Source: Cyanobacteriota bacterium
GTDB lineage: Bacteria; Cyanobacteriota; Cyanobacteriia; CACIAM-69d
Assembly (NCBI GenBank): GCA_022402445.1
Contig: JAKRSF010000008.1
Location: forward strand, 124,001 to 188,000
Direction: 5' to 3'
DNA length: 64,000 bases
This document shows positions 22,764-31,603 of the stretch, one piece after another (the stretch's first letter is position 1; each line of letters begins with the position of its first letter). A program made the translations under genes and the position numbers. The notes beneath the pieces are model-generated. The model saw nothing but the letters and a program-made list of their open reading frames with translations, did no database searches and had not been told where the DNA came from.

Positions 22764-23861
22764 ATGTCCGTGGGTTCTGTAGCCGTGGGTTCTGGGGCTG
22801 TTGCGGTGAGGGATGGGGCGATCGCGGGGGATCGCCAGGATTCCGCATGGTTGGCCCAGGGGGCGGCGGTGCGATCGCGTCTGGCCGGTCCCCTAAAGAT
22901 TGGGGCGATCTCCCTCGGCAGCCGCGTCTTGCAGGCCCCGTTGTCCGGTGTGACGGATCTGGTGTTTCGGCGGCTGGTGCGGCGCTACGCCCCCGCGTCG
23001 ATGATGTATACGGAAATGGTGCAGGCGACGGGTCTGTGTCAGGCGAAGGCGCTGCCCAACACCATGGATGTGGATCCGGCGGAGCAGCCCATCAGCATTC
23101 AACTGTTTGACTGCCGCCCGGATTTTTTGGGGGAGGCGGCGCGGCGGGCGGTGGCGGAGGGGGCCATGACCATCGACATCAATATGGGCTGCCCGGTCAA
23201 TAAAATCACGAAAAACGGCGGGGGCTCGTCGCTCCTGCGGGATCCGGCCATGGCGGTGGCGATCGTCGAGGCGGTGGTGGCGGCGGTGGCGGTGCCGGTG
23301 ACCGTCAAAACCCGCATCGGCTGGGATGATGACGAAATTACGATTCTGGATCTGGCCCAGCGGCTGGAGGGGGCGGGGGCGGCGATGCTGACGGTCCACG
23401 GGCGCACGCGGCTCCAGGGCTATGGCGGCACGGCCCGGTGGGACTGGATCCGGCGGGTGAAGGAAATCCTGACGATTCCGGTCATCGCCAATGGGGACAT
23501 TGTGTCGGTGGAGTCGGCGGTGCGCTGTCTGGCGGAAACGGGGGCCGATGGGGTGATGTGTTCCCGGGGGACGCTGGGCTACCCGTTTCTGGTGGGGGAG
23601 ATTGACCATTTTTTGAAGACGGGCGATCGCCGTCCGGCCCCGTCGGCGGCTGAAAAATTGCGCTGCGCCAAGGAACATCTGCAAATGCTCTACGACTACA
23701 AGGGCGATCGCGGTATCCGCCAAGCGCGCAAACATTTGGCCTGGTACGCCACGGGGTTCGAGGGGGCGGCGGAGTTGCGCGATCGCCTCTGCCGGGTGGA
23801 AACGGTGCCCCAGGGCTGCGAGTGGATCGATCGCGCGATCGCGGACCTAGAAACCGCCTAG
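22764..23861 (+). CDS. tRNA-dihydrouridine synthase (Dus family)
   Basis: An FMN enzyme that reduces uridine to dihydrouridine in tRNA D-loops. The 365-residue protein has APLSGVTDLVFRRLVRRY near residue 58, the catalytic Cys143 in NMGCPVNKITKNGGGSSLL, KTRIGWDD near 192, the TVHGRTR motif near 220, and PVIANGDI followed by the MCSRGTLG phosphate-binding segment. It is closest in pattern to the DusB/DusA-like cyanobacterial enzymes; the exact target position cannot be called. The first 35 residues are low complexity, so a GTG at 22869 is a possible alternative start. Confidence 0.92.
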   Translation: MSVGSVAVGSGAVAVRDGAIAGDRQDSAWLAQGAAVRSRLAGPLKIGAISLGSRVLQAPLSGVTDLVFRRLVRRYAPASMMYTEMVQATGLCQAKALPNTMDVDPAEQPISIQLFDCRPDFLGEAARRAVAEGAMTIDINMGCPVNKITKNGGGSSLLRDPAMAVAIVEAVVAAVAVPVTVKTRIGWDDDEITILDLAQRLEGAGAAMLTVHGRTRLQGYGGTARWDWIRRVKEILTIPVIANGDIVSVESAVRCLAETGADGVMCSRGTLGYPFLVGEIDHFLKTGDRRPAPSAAEKLRCAKEHLQMLYDYKGDRGIRQARKHLAWYATGFEGAAELRDRLCRVETVPQGCEWIDRAIADLETA

Positions 23862-23881
23862 CCCATTCATCCCTGCATCCC

Positions 23882-24490
23882 TCATGCGATCGGTCGTTGC
23901 CCCGCCTTCACCGCGTGGATATATTCACAGCCCGACTCCGGCCAGCCGTGGCGATCGCGCGCCAGGGTCGGATTCCCCCAGCCCAGTTGCAGCACCACCT
24001 CCAAAAAATCCGACCGTTCATGCTTTTGGATCGTCGCCCAGTGGCTGCGATCGGCCATGCGCGCCACCTCCGCCGGAGCCACCGGACTAAACTGCCGCCC
24101 CGTCGCGCCGCCCCAATACCAATCCATCGCCGCCACCGATCGCCGCCAAAAGCCCAGCACCACCGGCAGATGGCCCCGCAGCACCGCCAAATCCTGGGGC
24201 AGGGCCAGCAACTGGTCATGGATCATGGGAAATTGCAGGGTTTCGTCCCCCAGGGTCACCGACCCCCACACCAGCCCCGACACCCCGCGATCGCGCTGGT
24301 ACTGATGGATCGTGTCGCGGAACTGCTGATAGGCCCGAAACTTTTGCAGCCCATCACTCGGCAGCACCCGATCCAAATGGGGATTATCCGACGCCGACGC
24401 ATGGAGCGCCAGCCGCTGGCCCCGCATACAAGCCGATCGCTCCCGGGCCAAAATCTCCACCAACTCCTCAGTCGTATAAATTCGATCCAT
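23882..24490 (-). CDS. Conserved hypothetical protein
   Basis: A 202-residue soluble protein starting MDRIYTTEELVEILARERSA. It is rich in Trp, His, Asp and Arg, with segments LLALPQDLAVLRGHLPVVLG and AAMDWYWGGATGR. No domain is recognised, no signal peptide and no membrane helix. The regular pattern and HIP1-matched codon use argue for a real gene. The frame opens earlier at 24580, but the ATG at 24490 begins the well-structured part. It converges on the tRNA-dihydrouridine synthase gene with a 20-base gap. Confidence 0.7.
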   Translation of the reverse strand: MDRIYTTEELVEILARERSACMRGQRLALHASASDNPHLDRVLPSDGLQKFRAYQQFRDTIHQYQRDRGVSGLVWGSVTLGDETLQFPMIHDQLLALPQDLAVLRGHLPVVLGFWRRSVAAMDWYWGGATGRQFSPVAPAEVARMADRSHWATIQKHERSDFLEVVLQLGWGNPTLARDRHGWPESGCEYIHAVKAGQRPIA

Positions 24491-25060
24491 AGGCCACCGA
24501 AGATCAAGGGTCAAACAACAGACCTGGAATACCGCGATCGCCCCTCCGCCTTCAGCACACTTCGACCCCAGCCAAAGCAACGGCGGCCCATGCCCCCCTT
24601 AGGGAATAGTGTACCGAAAAGCAGCCGTAGCGCCCTTAACCCCACCGAGATGCAATCCTAGGCCAGGAATAGAAGGACCATTTTTATCCTCCCCTTCCAG
24701 CGGCCAAACGATTTTCCAGCTCAGAGAATTTAGATCTATATTTAACATCGTTTGATCTCATCAAAATTCAAGCAATTCAAGACAAAAACCTCAAATCATC
24801 AATCAATCAAATCACACAAATTTCATCCTGAAAATTCACCAATTTAGCCACAAAATGTTTGCCATGAACCTTCCTTGGGCCAATGCTTGACATCAATGGT
24901 CCCAAGAATCTCCAGGCCCTTTAGACATGATAGCCAGATCTTAAAACAAACCTTTAATTTTGGTGAATTTGACAATGGGTCACTTGCCCCGCTCGGAATT
25001 TTGATGTTACGAAGATTGGGATATTTGTGACATCGGGTAACGTCATCTCAAAACTTGGAT
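24491..25060. other. AT-rich region upstream of cydAB
   Basis: From about 24660 to 25060 the sequence is distinctly AT-rich and free of HIP1. It holds two TTGACA hexamers, at 24887-24892 and 24969-24974, neither with a good -10 at standard spacing. An imperfect inverted repeat TGAC-N10-GTCA lies at 25028-25045, just before cydA. It probably carries the regulated cydAB promoter; exact sites are not resolved. Confidence 0.5.
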
Positions 25061-26506
25061 ATGCTAAACCTTCTTTCAGATACGGTGGCGTTATCGCGGC
25101 TACAGTTTGCGCTAACGGCGATTTTTCATATGCTTTGGCCCGTTTTGACCACGGGCATGGCCATTTATCTGGTTATTATTGAAGGACTGTGGTTAAAAAC
25201 CCAGGATCTCGACTACTATCGCCATGCTCGATTCTGGTCAAAGCTATACGTACTCAACTTCGGAATTGGGGTGGCTTCTGGCCTGCCGATGGCGTTTCAG
25301 TTTGGCCTAAACTGGGCACCATTTTCCGAGTCGGTCGGAGACTTTTTTGGGACGGTTTTAGGGTTTGAAGGCACGATGGCATTTATGCTAGAGGCCAGTT
25401 TCCTCGGCATTATGCTATTTGGCTGGGATCGGGTTCCCCCTTGGGTTCACTGGATTTCTACAATTTTGGTTGCGTTTGGGGCCAATCTGTCAACGTTTTG
25501 GATCTTATCCGCAAACTCTTGGCTGCAAACTCCGGCCGGTGGAGAATTTGTGAACGGTAAGTTTGTGGTCCAGGATTATTTCCAAGCGATCGCGAATCCA
25601 TTCATGGTGAAGAGTTTTCTTCATATGTTCTTCGCGACCCTAGAAACCTCCCTGTTTGTCATTGGTGGGATCAGCGCCTGGTACATCATCAATCAGCGCC
25701 ATACGGCATTCTTTGCACGATCGCTGAAGGTGGTACTGGCCCTAGCGATCGCGATCGCGCCCCTACAAATTTTCATTGGCCACCTCAGTGCTGAACAGGT
25801 TTACCACTACCAACCGGCCAAGCTAGCCGCCATGGAAGCCCAATGGGACACGGTACCCGCCGGTCAACCCGCTGACTGGAGCCTAGTGGCCTTACCGAAC
25901 GATCGAGCAGAGCGAAATACCTGGGAAGTCAAAATTCCTGGAGCCCTGAGCTATCTACTGGAACTAAAACCCAAACTCGACCAACCAATCCAGGGCCTAA
26001 AAGCATGGGAACCGAAGAATCGACCCCATATGGTGGGCCTAATTTACTACTCCTTCCGCATCATGGTCGCGATCGGTCTTTTCCTCGCGGCACTGATGTT
26101 CATAACCACCATCCAGTGGCTGCGCGGCCAGCTTTCTGCAGCCACCATTGGTCAACAAAAATGGCTAATGGGAGCCTGGATTTTTGCAGCCCCCCTGGGC
26201 TACATCGCCGTAGAAACGGGCTGGATTGTGCGCTGCGTGGGTAGGCAACCTTGGATTGTCTATGGAGAGTTGAGAACCCTAGAGTCCGCATCGAACCTAC
26301 CCGCCGGGGAAGTGCTCTTTTCCCTAGTGGGCCTAACGTCGATGTATTCCGTCTTTTTCGTGATGGCCCTATATTTCGGTAGCCGCATCGTTCGCAAGGG
26401 GCCTAACCTTGAACTGCCTGCGCCGCGAACCAGCAGTCAGACCGCCATGGGCCTAGAGCCCGCTCAACATGGGCCTGATCAGCGTCCAGCCGAAGCTCAA
26501 CAATAG
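25061..26506 (+). CDS. cydA: Cytochrome bd-type quinol oxidase subunit I
   Basis: The heme-bearing subunit of a quinol oxidase that reduces O2 to water without pumping protons. The 481-residue protein begins MLNLLSDTVALSRLQFALTA and has the early His of FHMLWP (heme b595 ligand), KSFLHMFFATLE, and VGRQPWIVYG. The Q-loop is of the short type seen in cyanide-insensitive oxidases (CIO). About nine membrane helices are visible. A TTG six bases upstream is an alternative start. The gene has AT-richer codons and few HIP1 sites compared with the window. cydB follows after 21 bases. Confidence 0.95.
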   Translation: MLNLLSDTVALSRLQFALTAIFHMLWPVLTTGMAIYLVIIEGLWLKTQDLDYYRHARFWSKLYVLNFGIGVASGLPMAFQFGLNWAPFSESVGDFFGTVLGFEGTMAFMLEASFLGIMLFGWDRVPPWVHWISTILVAFGANLSTFWILSANSWLQTPAGGEFVNGKFVVQDYFQAIANPFMVKSFLHMFFATLETSLFVIGGISAWYIINQRHTAFFARSLKVVLALAIAIAPLQIFIGHLSAEQVYHYQPAKLAAMEAQWDTVPAGQPADWSLVALPNDRAERNTWEVKIPGALSYLLELKPKLDQPIQGLKAWEPKNRPHMVGLIYYSFRIMVAIGLFLAALMFITTIQWLRGQLSAATIGQQKWLMGAWIFAAPLGYIAVETGWIVRCVGRQPWIVYGELRTLESASNLPAGEVLFSLVGLTSMYSVFFVMALYFGSRIVRKGPNLELPAPRTSSQTAMGLEPAQHGPDQRPAEAQQ

Positions 26507-26527
26507 GGATAACCAGAGACGTTTGCC

Positions 26528-27553
26528 ATGGAGCCCTTACAGCCGCTACAGCAATTTCTGCCGCAGGTTTGGTTCTGTATTCTAGGACTATTTCTCTTTC
26601 TGTATGTGCTGCTTGATGGTTTTGATTTGGGGGTTGGTATCCTCTCCCTAACGGCATCCAGCGAAGAGCGCCGCAGTATTTTGATGACCAGTCTAGGCAA
26701 CGTTTGGGATGCCAATGAAACCTGGCTAATTCTGATGGGAGGGTCGCTGTTTGGTGCATTTCCCCTGGCCTATGCCACGATCCTAAACGCGCTGTACTTG
26801 CCTGCGGTGGTGATGGTTGTGGGCTTGATTTTTAGGGCCGTGTCCTTTGAATTTCGAGAAAATGCGGACAATAAATTAGTGTGGAATGTTCTGTTCGGGG
26901 TTGGCAGCTTTTTGGCGGCCCTGGGGCAGGGATTCTCATTAGGGAGTGTGTTTGAGGGAATTCAAGTGGATGCGGCGGGTCATTTCTCTGGGGGAATCTG
27001 GGACTGGTTGACCTGGCGCTCCACCCTGGTGGCCCTGACTTTGGTGCAGGGCTATGTGCTGATTGGCTCGACCTATTTAATTTTAAAAACCTCTGGGGAA
27101 CTCCAGAAAACCCACTACAGGACCGCAACGATCGCGACCTGGACAACGCTGATCGGTGCCCTGTTCATCACGGTCAGTACGCCGTTTTTGTCTGATCAGG
27201 CCAGGGCTCAGCTCTTCACGACGCCGCTGATCTACATTTTTGGCCTCATTCCGGTGCTGGGGTTGCTGTTGGTGGGGCTGCTGCTGCGTAGCCTGAAGCG
27301 CCAGGAGGAGGTGACGCCTTTGATTTACACCTTCTTGATTTTTTGTCTGTCTTTTATTGGTTTAGGGTTTGTCATTTTTCCGAATATTATTCCGCCTAGC
27401 GTGACGATCTATGAGGCGGCGGCGGCCCCCAGTTCACTGGTGTTTATGTTGACCTTCATTGGGTTTCTGATCCCTGTGGTGTTGTCTTACAATATCTATA
27501 ACTATGTGGTGTTCCGTGGAAAAATCGTCGATGACACCCATGGTGCATCCTGA
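26528..27553 (+). CDS. cydB: Cytochrome bd-type quinol oxidase subunit II
   Basis: The partner of CydA in the membrane-bound quinol oxidase. The 341-residue protein has eight to nine hydrophobic helices and the CydB motifs LLDGFDLGVGIL near residue 30, NVWDANETWLILMGGSLFGAFP near 58, and RAVSFEFR near 100. It has lower GC than neighbours, like cydA, so the pair probably moved or evolved as a unit. It sits 21 bases after cydA. No cydC/D assembly transporter genes or accessory cydX can be recognised nearby. Confidence 0.95.
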   Translation: MEPLQPLQQFLPQVWFCILGLFLFLYVLLDGFDLGVGILSLTASSEERRSILMTSLGNVWDANETWLILMGGSLFGAFPLAYATILNALYLPAVVMVVGLIFRAVSFEFRENADNKLVWNVLFGVGSFLAALGQGFSLGSVFEGIQVDAAGHFSGGIWDWLTWRSTLVALTLVQGYVLIGSTYLILKTSGELQKTHYRTATIATWTTLIGALFITVSTPFLSDQARAQLFTTPLIYIFGLIPVLGLLLVGLLLRSLKRQEEVTPLIYTFLIFCLSFIGLGFVIFPNIIPPSVTIYEAAAAPSSLVFMLTFIGFLIPVVLSYNIYNYVVFRGKIVDDTHGAS

Positions 27554-28053
27554 GGAGATGGCTGAAGCTCAAATTTGCCCTAGGGCATGTCGTCAAATTC
27601 CCTAGAACCCCGAAAACAAGGGGCTGAAGATTCTTTCCCCGCCGCGATCGCAGTCTAGGGGGCCGGGGGCGCTGTTCGGCTATCTTCCGGGGTCGAGGTT
27701 GAAGCGTAGGAATTGCCTCGACCTGAGTCCCTTGTTACCCTGGGAGACGGGGAGCGACCATCCCCTAATTGCCCTGGGGAAGAGCCCCCAATCTATCCCT
27801 GAGGGGCACGTTTTAGCCCTTGTCTGGGGGGGGTGGCGTCCTTGCGGGGATTCCCAGGCGGATGGGGGAACCGACGGTGGCCTGGGGGGTGGGGGAACGG
27901 GACGATCGCGCGGGGGTGTGGCGTCTTGGCATCTATGTTTTGGAGGGGGGGTTTTAGAAGGCGGGGGGCTGCGGGGTTAGGGGGTCCGTGGTTAGTTGTG
28001 GGGTCTCCAGTTCCTCGATTAATGGCGAATGCCGCCGTGGCATAAGTGATAAG
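27554..28053. other. Intergenic region after cydB, nothing firm
   Basis: These 500 bases hold no supported gene. A CCCC/GGGG hairpin at 27608-27630 lacks a T-run, so it is not called a terminator. The later half is very G-rich. Open frames on both strands here look like by-products of GC-rich sequence. Confidence 0.5.
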
Positions 28054-28497
28054 ATGAGTGTTAAAGGATTGAGACCTCGGCCCTTTGCGGTGCATGGGTA
28101 CGGGCGGACGGGCGCTGGCGGTGTCCCTGGTGCGCTGGGGGGGAATGATCGCATCCTCCTTGCGGAGGCGGTGACCTATCGCGGGCTGTTGATTGTGCCC
28201 CTGCGGCTGCCGGGGGATGAGTATAGTTTTGCGATCATTGATCCAGAGTCCTGGGATGCGGCGGATTCCGACGGTACCTGCTATGGCTCGATCGATGCCT
28301 GTTTGCAGGGGGGCCGCCGCCGGGTGGAGCGCTACTTTGACCATTTGCCCCCGCCTGTCAGTGCGCTGTTGGCCCACCTGGAAACATCCCCCCCTGGGGC
28401 GGCGGGCCATCCGGGGGCGGGCCACCGATCGCCAACTATCCAGGGGCGATCGCCGGGGGCGCGCGATCGCGTTTCCCCAATTCGCGAGGTGTCCTAG
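28054..28497 (+). CDS. Hypothetical protein
   Basis: A 147-residue protein with no recognised domain. The central part, YRGLLIVPLRLPGDEYSFAI followed by CYGSIDACLQGGRRRVERYF, looks like a folded alpha/beta region, while the last 40 residues are Pro, Gly and Arg-rich and probably disordered. The ATG at 28054 (MSVKGLRPRPF) is preferred over an earlier in-frame start at 27988 because the upstream part is low complexity. The fructosamine-kinase-like gene starts 69 bases later. Confidence is moderate because only the centre looks conserved. Confidence 0.5.
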   Translation: MSVKGLRPRPFAVHGYGRTGAGGVPGALGGNDRILLAEAVTYRGLLIVPLRLPGDEYSFAIIDPESWDAADSDGTCYGSIDACLQGGRRRVERYFDHLPPPVSALLAHLETSPPGAAGHPGAGHRSPTIQGRSPGARDRVSPIREVS

Positions 28498-28566
28498 GGG
28501 GGGCTAGGCCGGGGGTCCGGTACCATCAGCGGTGGAGTCAATCTGGCGTAATGGGGGTGGACACCG

Positions 28567-29499
28567 ATGGTCTGGACCGAGATTGCGGCGCAAATTGCGG
28601 CCACCACGGGGGATGACGTTGAAGGGTGGACCCGGCGAGCCCTGGGGGGCGGCTGCATTAACCAAGCCTATGGCCTGAGTCGGGGCGATCGCGCCTATTT
28701 CGTGAAGCTCAACGGGGCGCAGCAGGGGGAGATGTTTGCCGCTGAGGCGCTCGGGCTTCAGGATTTGGCGGCGGCGGGGGCGGTGCGCGTTCCACGGCCC
28801 ATCTGCTGGGGCACGGCGGCGGGGGCTTCCTATCTGGTGCTGGAGTGGCTGGATCTGGAGGGGCGGGGCGATCGCGCGGCCTGGTACACCTTTGGGCAAC
28901 GGCTCGCTCAACTGCACCAATGGCAACCGTCGGCGGCGATCGCGGGGGATCCCCTGGGCAGTGTCAAGCATTTCGATGGCGCGGGGCGATCGCAGTCCCG
29001 GTTTGGCTGGCGACGGGACAACACCATCGGCGCAACGCCCCAACCGAATCCCTGGTGTGACGACTGGGCGGAATTTTGGCGCGTCCACCGCATCGGCCAT
29101 CAGCTCAATTTGGCGCGGCGGCGGGGGGCGGCGTTTCCCCTGGGCGATCGCCTCCTGGAATTGATCGCGGATCTGTTAGCGGATCATCCCGTGCGTCCGT
29201 CCCTGATCCATGGGGATTTGTGGAGCGGCAACGGGGCGATCGCGGCCGACGGCAGCCCCGTCATCTTTGACCCGGCCCCCTACTGGGGCGATCGCGAGGC
29301 GGACCTGGCCATGACTGAACTGTTTGGCGGCTTCCCGGCGGCGTTCTATGACGGCTACCGCGATCAATGGCCCCTAGACGCGGGCTACGAACGGCGCAAA
29401 ATTCTCTATAACCTTTATCACATTCTCAATCACTTTAATCTCTTTGGCGGTAGCTACGCCGCCCAGGCTAATGCCATGATCGCTCAATTGGTGGGATGA
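28567..29499 (+). CDS. Fructosamine/ketosamine-3-kinase family protein
   Basis: Phosphorylates fructosamines or ribulosamines on glycated proteins so that they decompose, a protein-repair role known for this family. The 310-residue protein has the phosphotransferase fold: ALGGGCINQAYGL near residue 26, AYFVKLN with the ATP-binding Lys, YLVLEWLDL, and the catalytic LIHGDLWSGNG near 215. The metal-binding IFDPAPYWGDREADLAMTEL follows. All catalytic motifs are intact. No neighbouring low-molecular-weight phosphatase gene is seen. It converges on a minus-strand membrane protein gene that has its own terminator. Confidence 0.93.
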   Translation: MVWTEIAAQIAATTGDDVEGWTRRALGGGCINQAYGLSRGDRAYFVKLNGAQQGEMFAAEALGLQDLAAAGAVRVPRPICWGTAAGASYLVLEWLDLEGRGDRAAWYTFGQRLAQLHQWQPSAAIAGDPLGSVKHFDGAGRSQSRFGWRRDNTIGATPQPNPWCDDWAEFWRVHRIGHQLNLARRRGAAFPLGDRLLELIADLLADHPVRPSLIHGDLWSGNGAIAADGSPVIFDPAPYWGDREADLAMTELFGGFPAAFYDGYRDQWPLDAGYERRKILYNLYHILNHFNLFGGSYAAQANAMIAQLVG

Positions 29500-29622
29500 G
29501 TTTGGGCGCGATCGCGCGGATCTTGGGTTGTCGGTGCGTTCGGGGTGGAGGCGCGATCGCGTTGGATTGAACGGTACCGAATGTCCCACCAAGCCCTTGT
29601 AAAAATCCAGAAAAAAGCCAAT

Positions 29623-29646
29623 AAAAAAGGGGGCTTGACACCCCCT
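29623..29646 (-). terminator. Intrinsic terminator of the 29.7-kb membrane protein gene
   Basis: On the minus strand, a five to six base GC stem AGGGGG/CCCCCT with a seven-base loop is followed by TTTTTTATT. It lies 25 bases after the stop of the minus-strand gene at 29672. Confidence 0.85.
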
Positions 29647-29671
29647 ATCCCTCAACTCACTTCATCCTCAA

Positions 29672-30196
29672 CTAGCCTTGGGGGAGCGATCGCGGGCCAT
29701 AGCTGCGGTAGCCCAGCCCCAGCAGCAGCATCCCCGCCAGCACCTTCAGGCCATCGAGGGCAAAATACAGGCCGTGCATCCGGTCCATCGTCACCGGCAC
29801 CGCTTCCATCGGCGTGGGCCACACCAACTGGGCGCTCAGGGCCACCATGTCCGGCGTCAGCACATAGGTTTCCAACGCCGCCACCGCCAGCATCACCATC
29901 GCCAGCGCGCCGCAGGTTCGGGCCACGCCCCCCCGCAGCCAGCCCCCATAGGTTGCCGCCAGCAGCGACACCAGCACCAGGGAACCCATCACCATTTCCA
30001 TGCGGTTAAAGAGGCCAAAAATGCTGGCCCCCACCTGGGGAAAGTCCGCCGTGGCCATCATGCCGGTCCAATAAAAGGACGGCAAAATCGCCAGATCCAG
30101 CAGCAAACAGGCCCCCAACCATAGGCCCAGGGCCGTCAGGGCGATGACCAACCAAGGGAGGGGAATAACGGGGCGAGAACGGGGCATGGCGTACAT
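29672..30196 (-). CDS. Four-helix membrane protein of unknown function
   Basis: A 174-residue protein with four hydrophobic helices at about residues 15-37, 65-90, 92-112 and 145-165. Features include LGACLLLDLAILPSFYWTG, GASIFGLFNRMEMVMGSL and, in the last loop, VTMDRMHGLYFALDGLKVL. The organisation resembles DUF4149-like small membrane proteins, but the match is weak and no function is known. A second ATG three codons in is possible. It has an intrinsic terminator directly downstream, and about 250 bases of non-coding sequence upstream. Confidence 0.75.
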   Translation of the reverse strand: MYAMPRSRPVIPLPWLVIALTALGLWLGACLLLDLAILPSFYWTGMMATADFPQVGASIFGLFNRMEMVMGSLVLVSLLAATYGGWLRGGVARTCGALAMVMLAVAALETYVLTPDMVALSAQLVWPTPMEAVPVTMDRMHGLYFALDGLKVLAGMLLLGLGYRSYGPRSLPQG

Positions 30197-30451
30197 AATG
30201 GCGACCTCTGAATCGGGTATGGGAATGGCGCTTGGGGACTGGGGGCGGGTATGAATGGCAAGAATAAATCGATGGGACGGAATGATTGAAAATGGCTTCC
30301 AGTCCGGCGCTTGTCTTTAGCTTAGGCAGGCTTAGGGTGGTCCTGGCGATTATGTTTGGATTTTTAATATGGCGGGGTGATTCCATTGAGAACTGTCAAG
30401 AAGTTTGAAGGGAATCCCAATTAAATCCCAGTCAAACTCAAATCAATTGGC

Positions 30452-31507
30452 CTATCCCCAGGGGGTGCCCACGGCGATCGCGCAGCGTCCAGCCAATCCC
30501 AGGAGACCGAGCCCCAATCCTGATAAAAAGGCTGATCGCGTGAGGGCCAGCGCTTCGAGGATGACGGCGGCACTGGGCGATCGCGTGGCCTCCCCCAGGC
30601 GCGGTTTTGGGATGAGTTGACCGCCGTAGTAGTTGTCGCCCCCCAGTTGGATGCCCAAGGCGGCGGCGTAGGCGCATTCACTCCAGCCGGAGTTGGGGCT
30701 CGGGTCGGCGATCGCGTCGCGGCGACACAGGGTAATCACCTCGCGCGGCTGACCAGACAGAAGGGCGATCGCGGCGACGGACAGGCGACAGGGCACCCAG
30801 GTGAGGACATCTTCCGTGCGGGCACTGGCGCGGCCCAGGTAGAGGTACGGGGCGCGGCGATAGCCCACGGTGGAATCGAGGGTGCTGGCGGCTTTGTAGA
30901 TCCATAGGGCGATCGCACCGCCGCCGACGGGCCAAATGGCGGCTCCGATCAGGGTCCAGAACAGGGGGGCGAGGACACCATCGACGCTGTTTTCGGCGAC
31001 GGTTTCGGCGATCGCCCGCAGGATTTCGGTTTCATCTAGGTGAGCGGTGTCGCGGCCCACGTAGCGGGATAGGTGCGATCGCGCCATGGCCACGTCCTTT
31101 TCCGGTGCGGTGAGGGGGGCCAGCACGTCCATGGCCGCATCCCGCAAGCTGCGCCCCGCAAAGCCCGCCGCGATCGCGATCGCCTCCGCCACGATCCCCA
31201 GCCACGGATGGAGCGATCGCCAGAGCCAAACCCACAGGCCAGCGATCGCCCCACTCAATCCCAAGGCTAAAATCAATAGCCCCACCCCAAGGGCCAATTC
31301 CACGGCGGGCGATCGGCGGCGATCACGCCCTGGCCCCAGACATAACCTCACATAAAAATTAATGGCCGCCCCAATTCCCTGCACCGGATGGGGCCAGGTC
31401 CACGGATCGCCGATGCGCCAATCAAGTACCGCCGCTAAGGGCAACACGATCAGGGGAATCCAGCGGTTGGGCGGGGACGCGAGTTGATCCATGAAACTCA
31501 AGGGCAT
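30452..31507 (-). CDS. cbiB: Adenosylcobinamide-phosphate synthase (CbiB/CobD)
   Basis: An integral membrane enzyme that attaches the aminopropanol arm to adenosylcobyric acid in cobalamin synthesis. The 351-residue protein has LDWRIGDPWTWPHPVQGIG near residue 28, SRYVGRDTAHLDETEILRA near 146, AETVAENSVDGVLAPLFW near 168, and ASTLDSTVGYRRAPYLYLG near 206. The C-terminal half also has the typical APSPNSGWSECAYAAALG-like segment, seen as DPSPNSGWSECAYAAALGIQ. An ATG at 31492 (MDQLAS) is an alternative start. It stands alone, with no other cobalamin gene in the window, and diverges from thiL. Confidence 0.95.
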   Translation of the reverse strand: MPLSFMDQLASPPNRWIPLIVLPLAAVLDWRIGDPWTWPHPVQGIGAAINFYVRLCLGPGRDRRRSPAVELALGVGLLILALGLSGAIAGLWVWLWRSLHPWLGIVAEAIAIAAGFAGRSLRDAAMDVLAPLTAPEKDVAMARSHLSRYVGRDTAHLDETEILRAIAETVAENSVDGVLAPLFWTLIGAAIWPVGGGAIALWIYKAASTLDSTVGYRRAPYLYLGRASARTEDVLTWVPCRLSVAAIALLSGQPREVITLCRRDAIADPSPNSGWSECAYAAALGIQLGGDNYYGGQLIPKPRLGEATRSPSAAVILEALALTRSAFLSGLGLGLLGLAGRCAIAVGTPWG

Positions 31508-31603
31508 GGGAAGACAGGAGGAGATTGTTTGGGGGCGGGTTCTGGTTTATTGTGTCGCCGCCGGGGACCGCGCGATCGCGGCCATTGCCATCGGGGGGCA
31601 GCC

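Noticed and set aside
24887-24974. TTGACA hexamers as mapped cydA promoters
   Set aside because: Neither has a convincing -10 at 16-18 bases. Kept only as a description of the region.
27608-27630. Hairpin CCCC/GGGG after cydB as a terminator
   Set aside because: Stem of only four pairs and no T-run directly behind it.
27699-27980. 93-residue ORF after cydB
   Set aside because: Gly and Trp-rich low-complexity translation of a G-rich stretch, no family features and no good start context.
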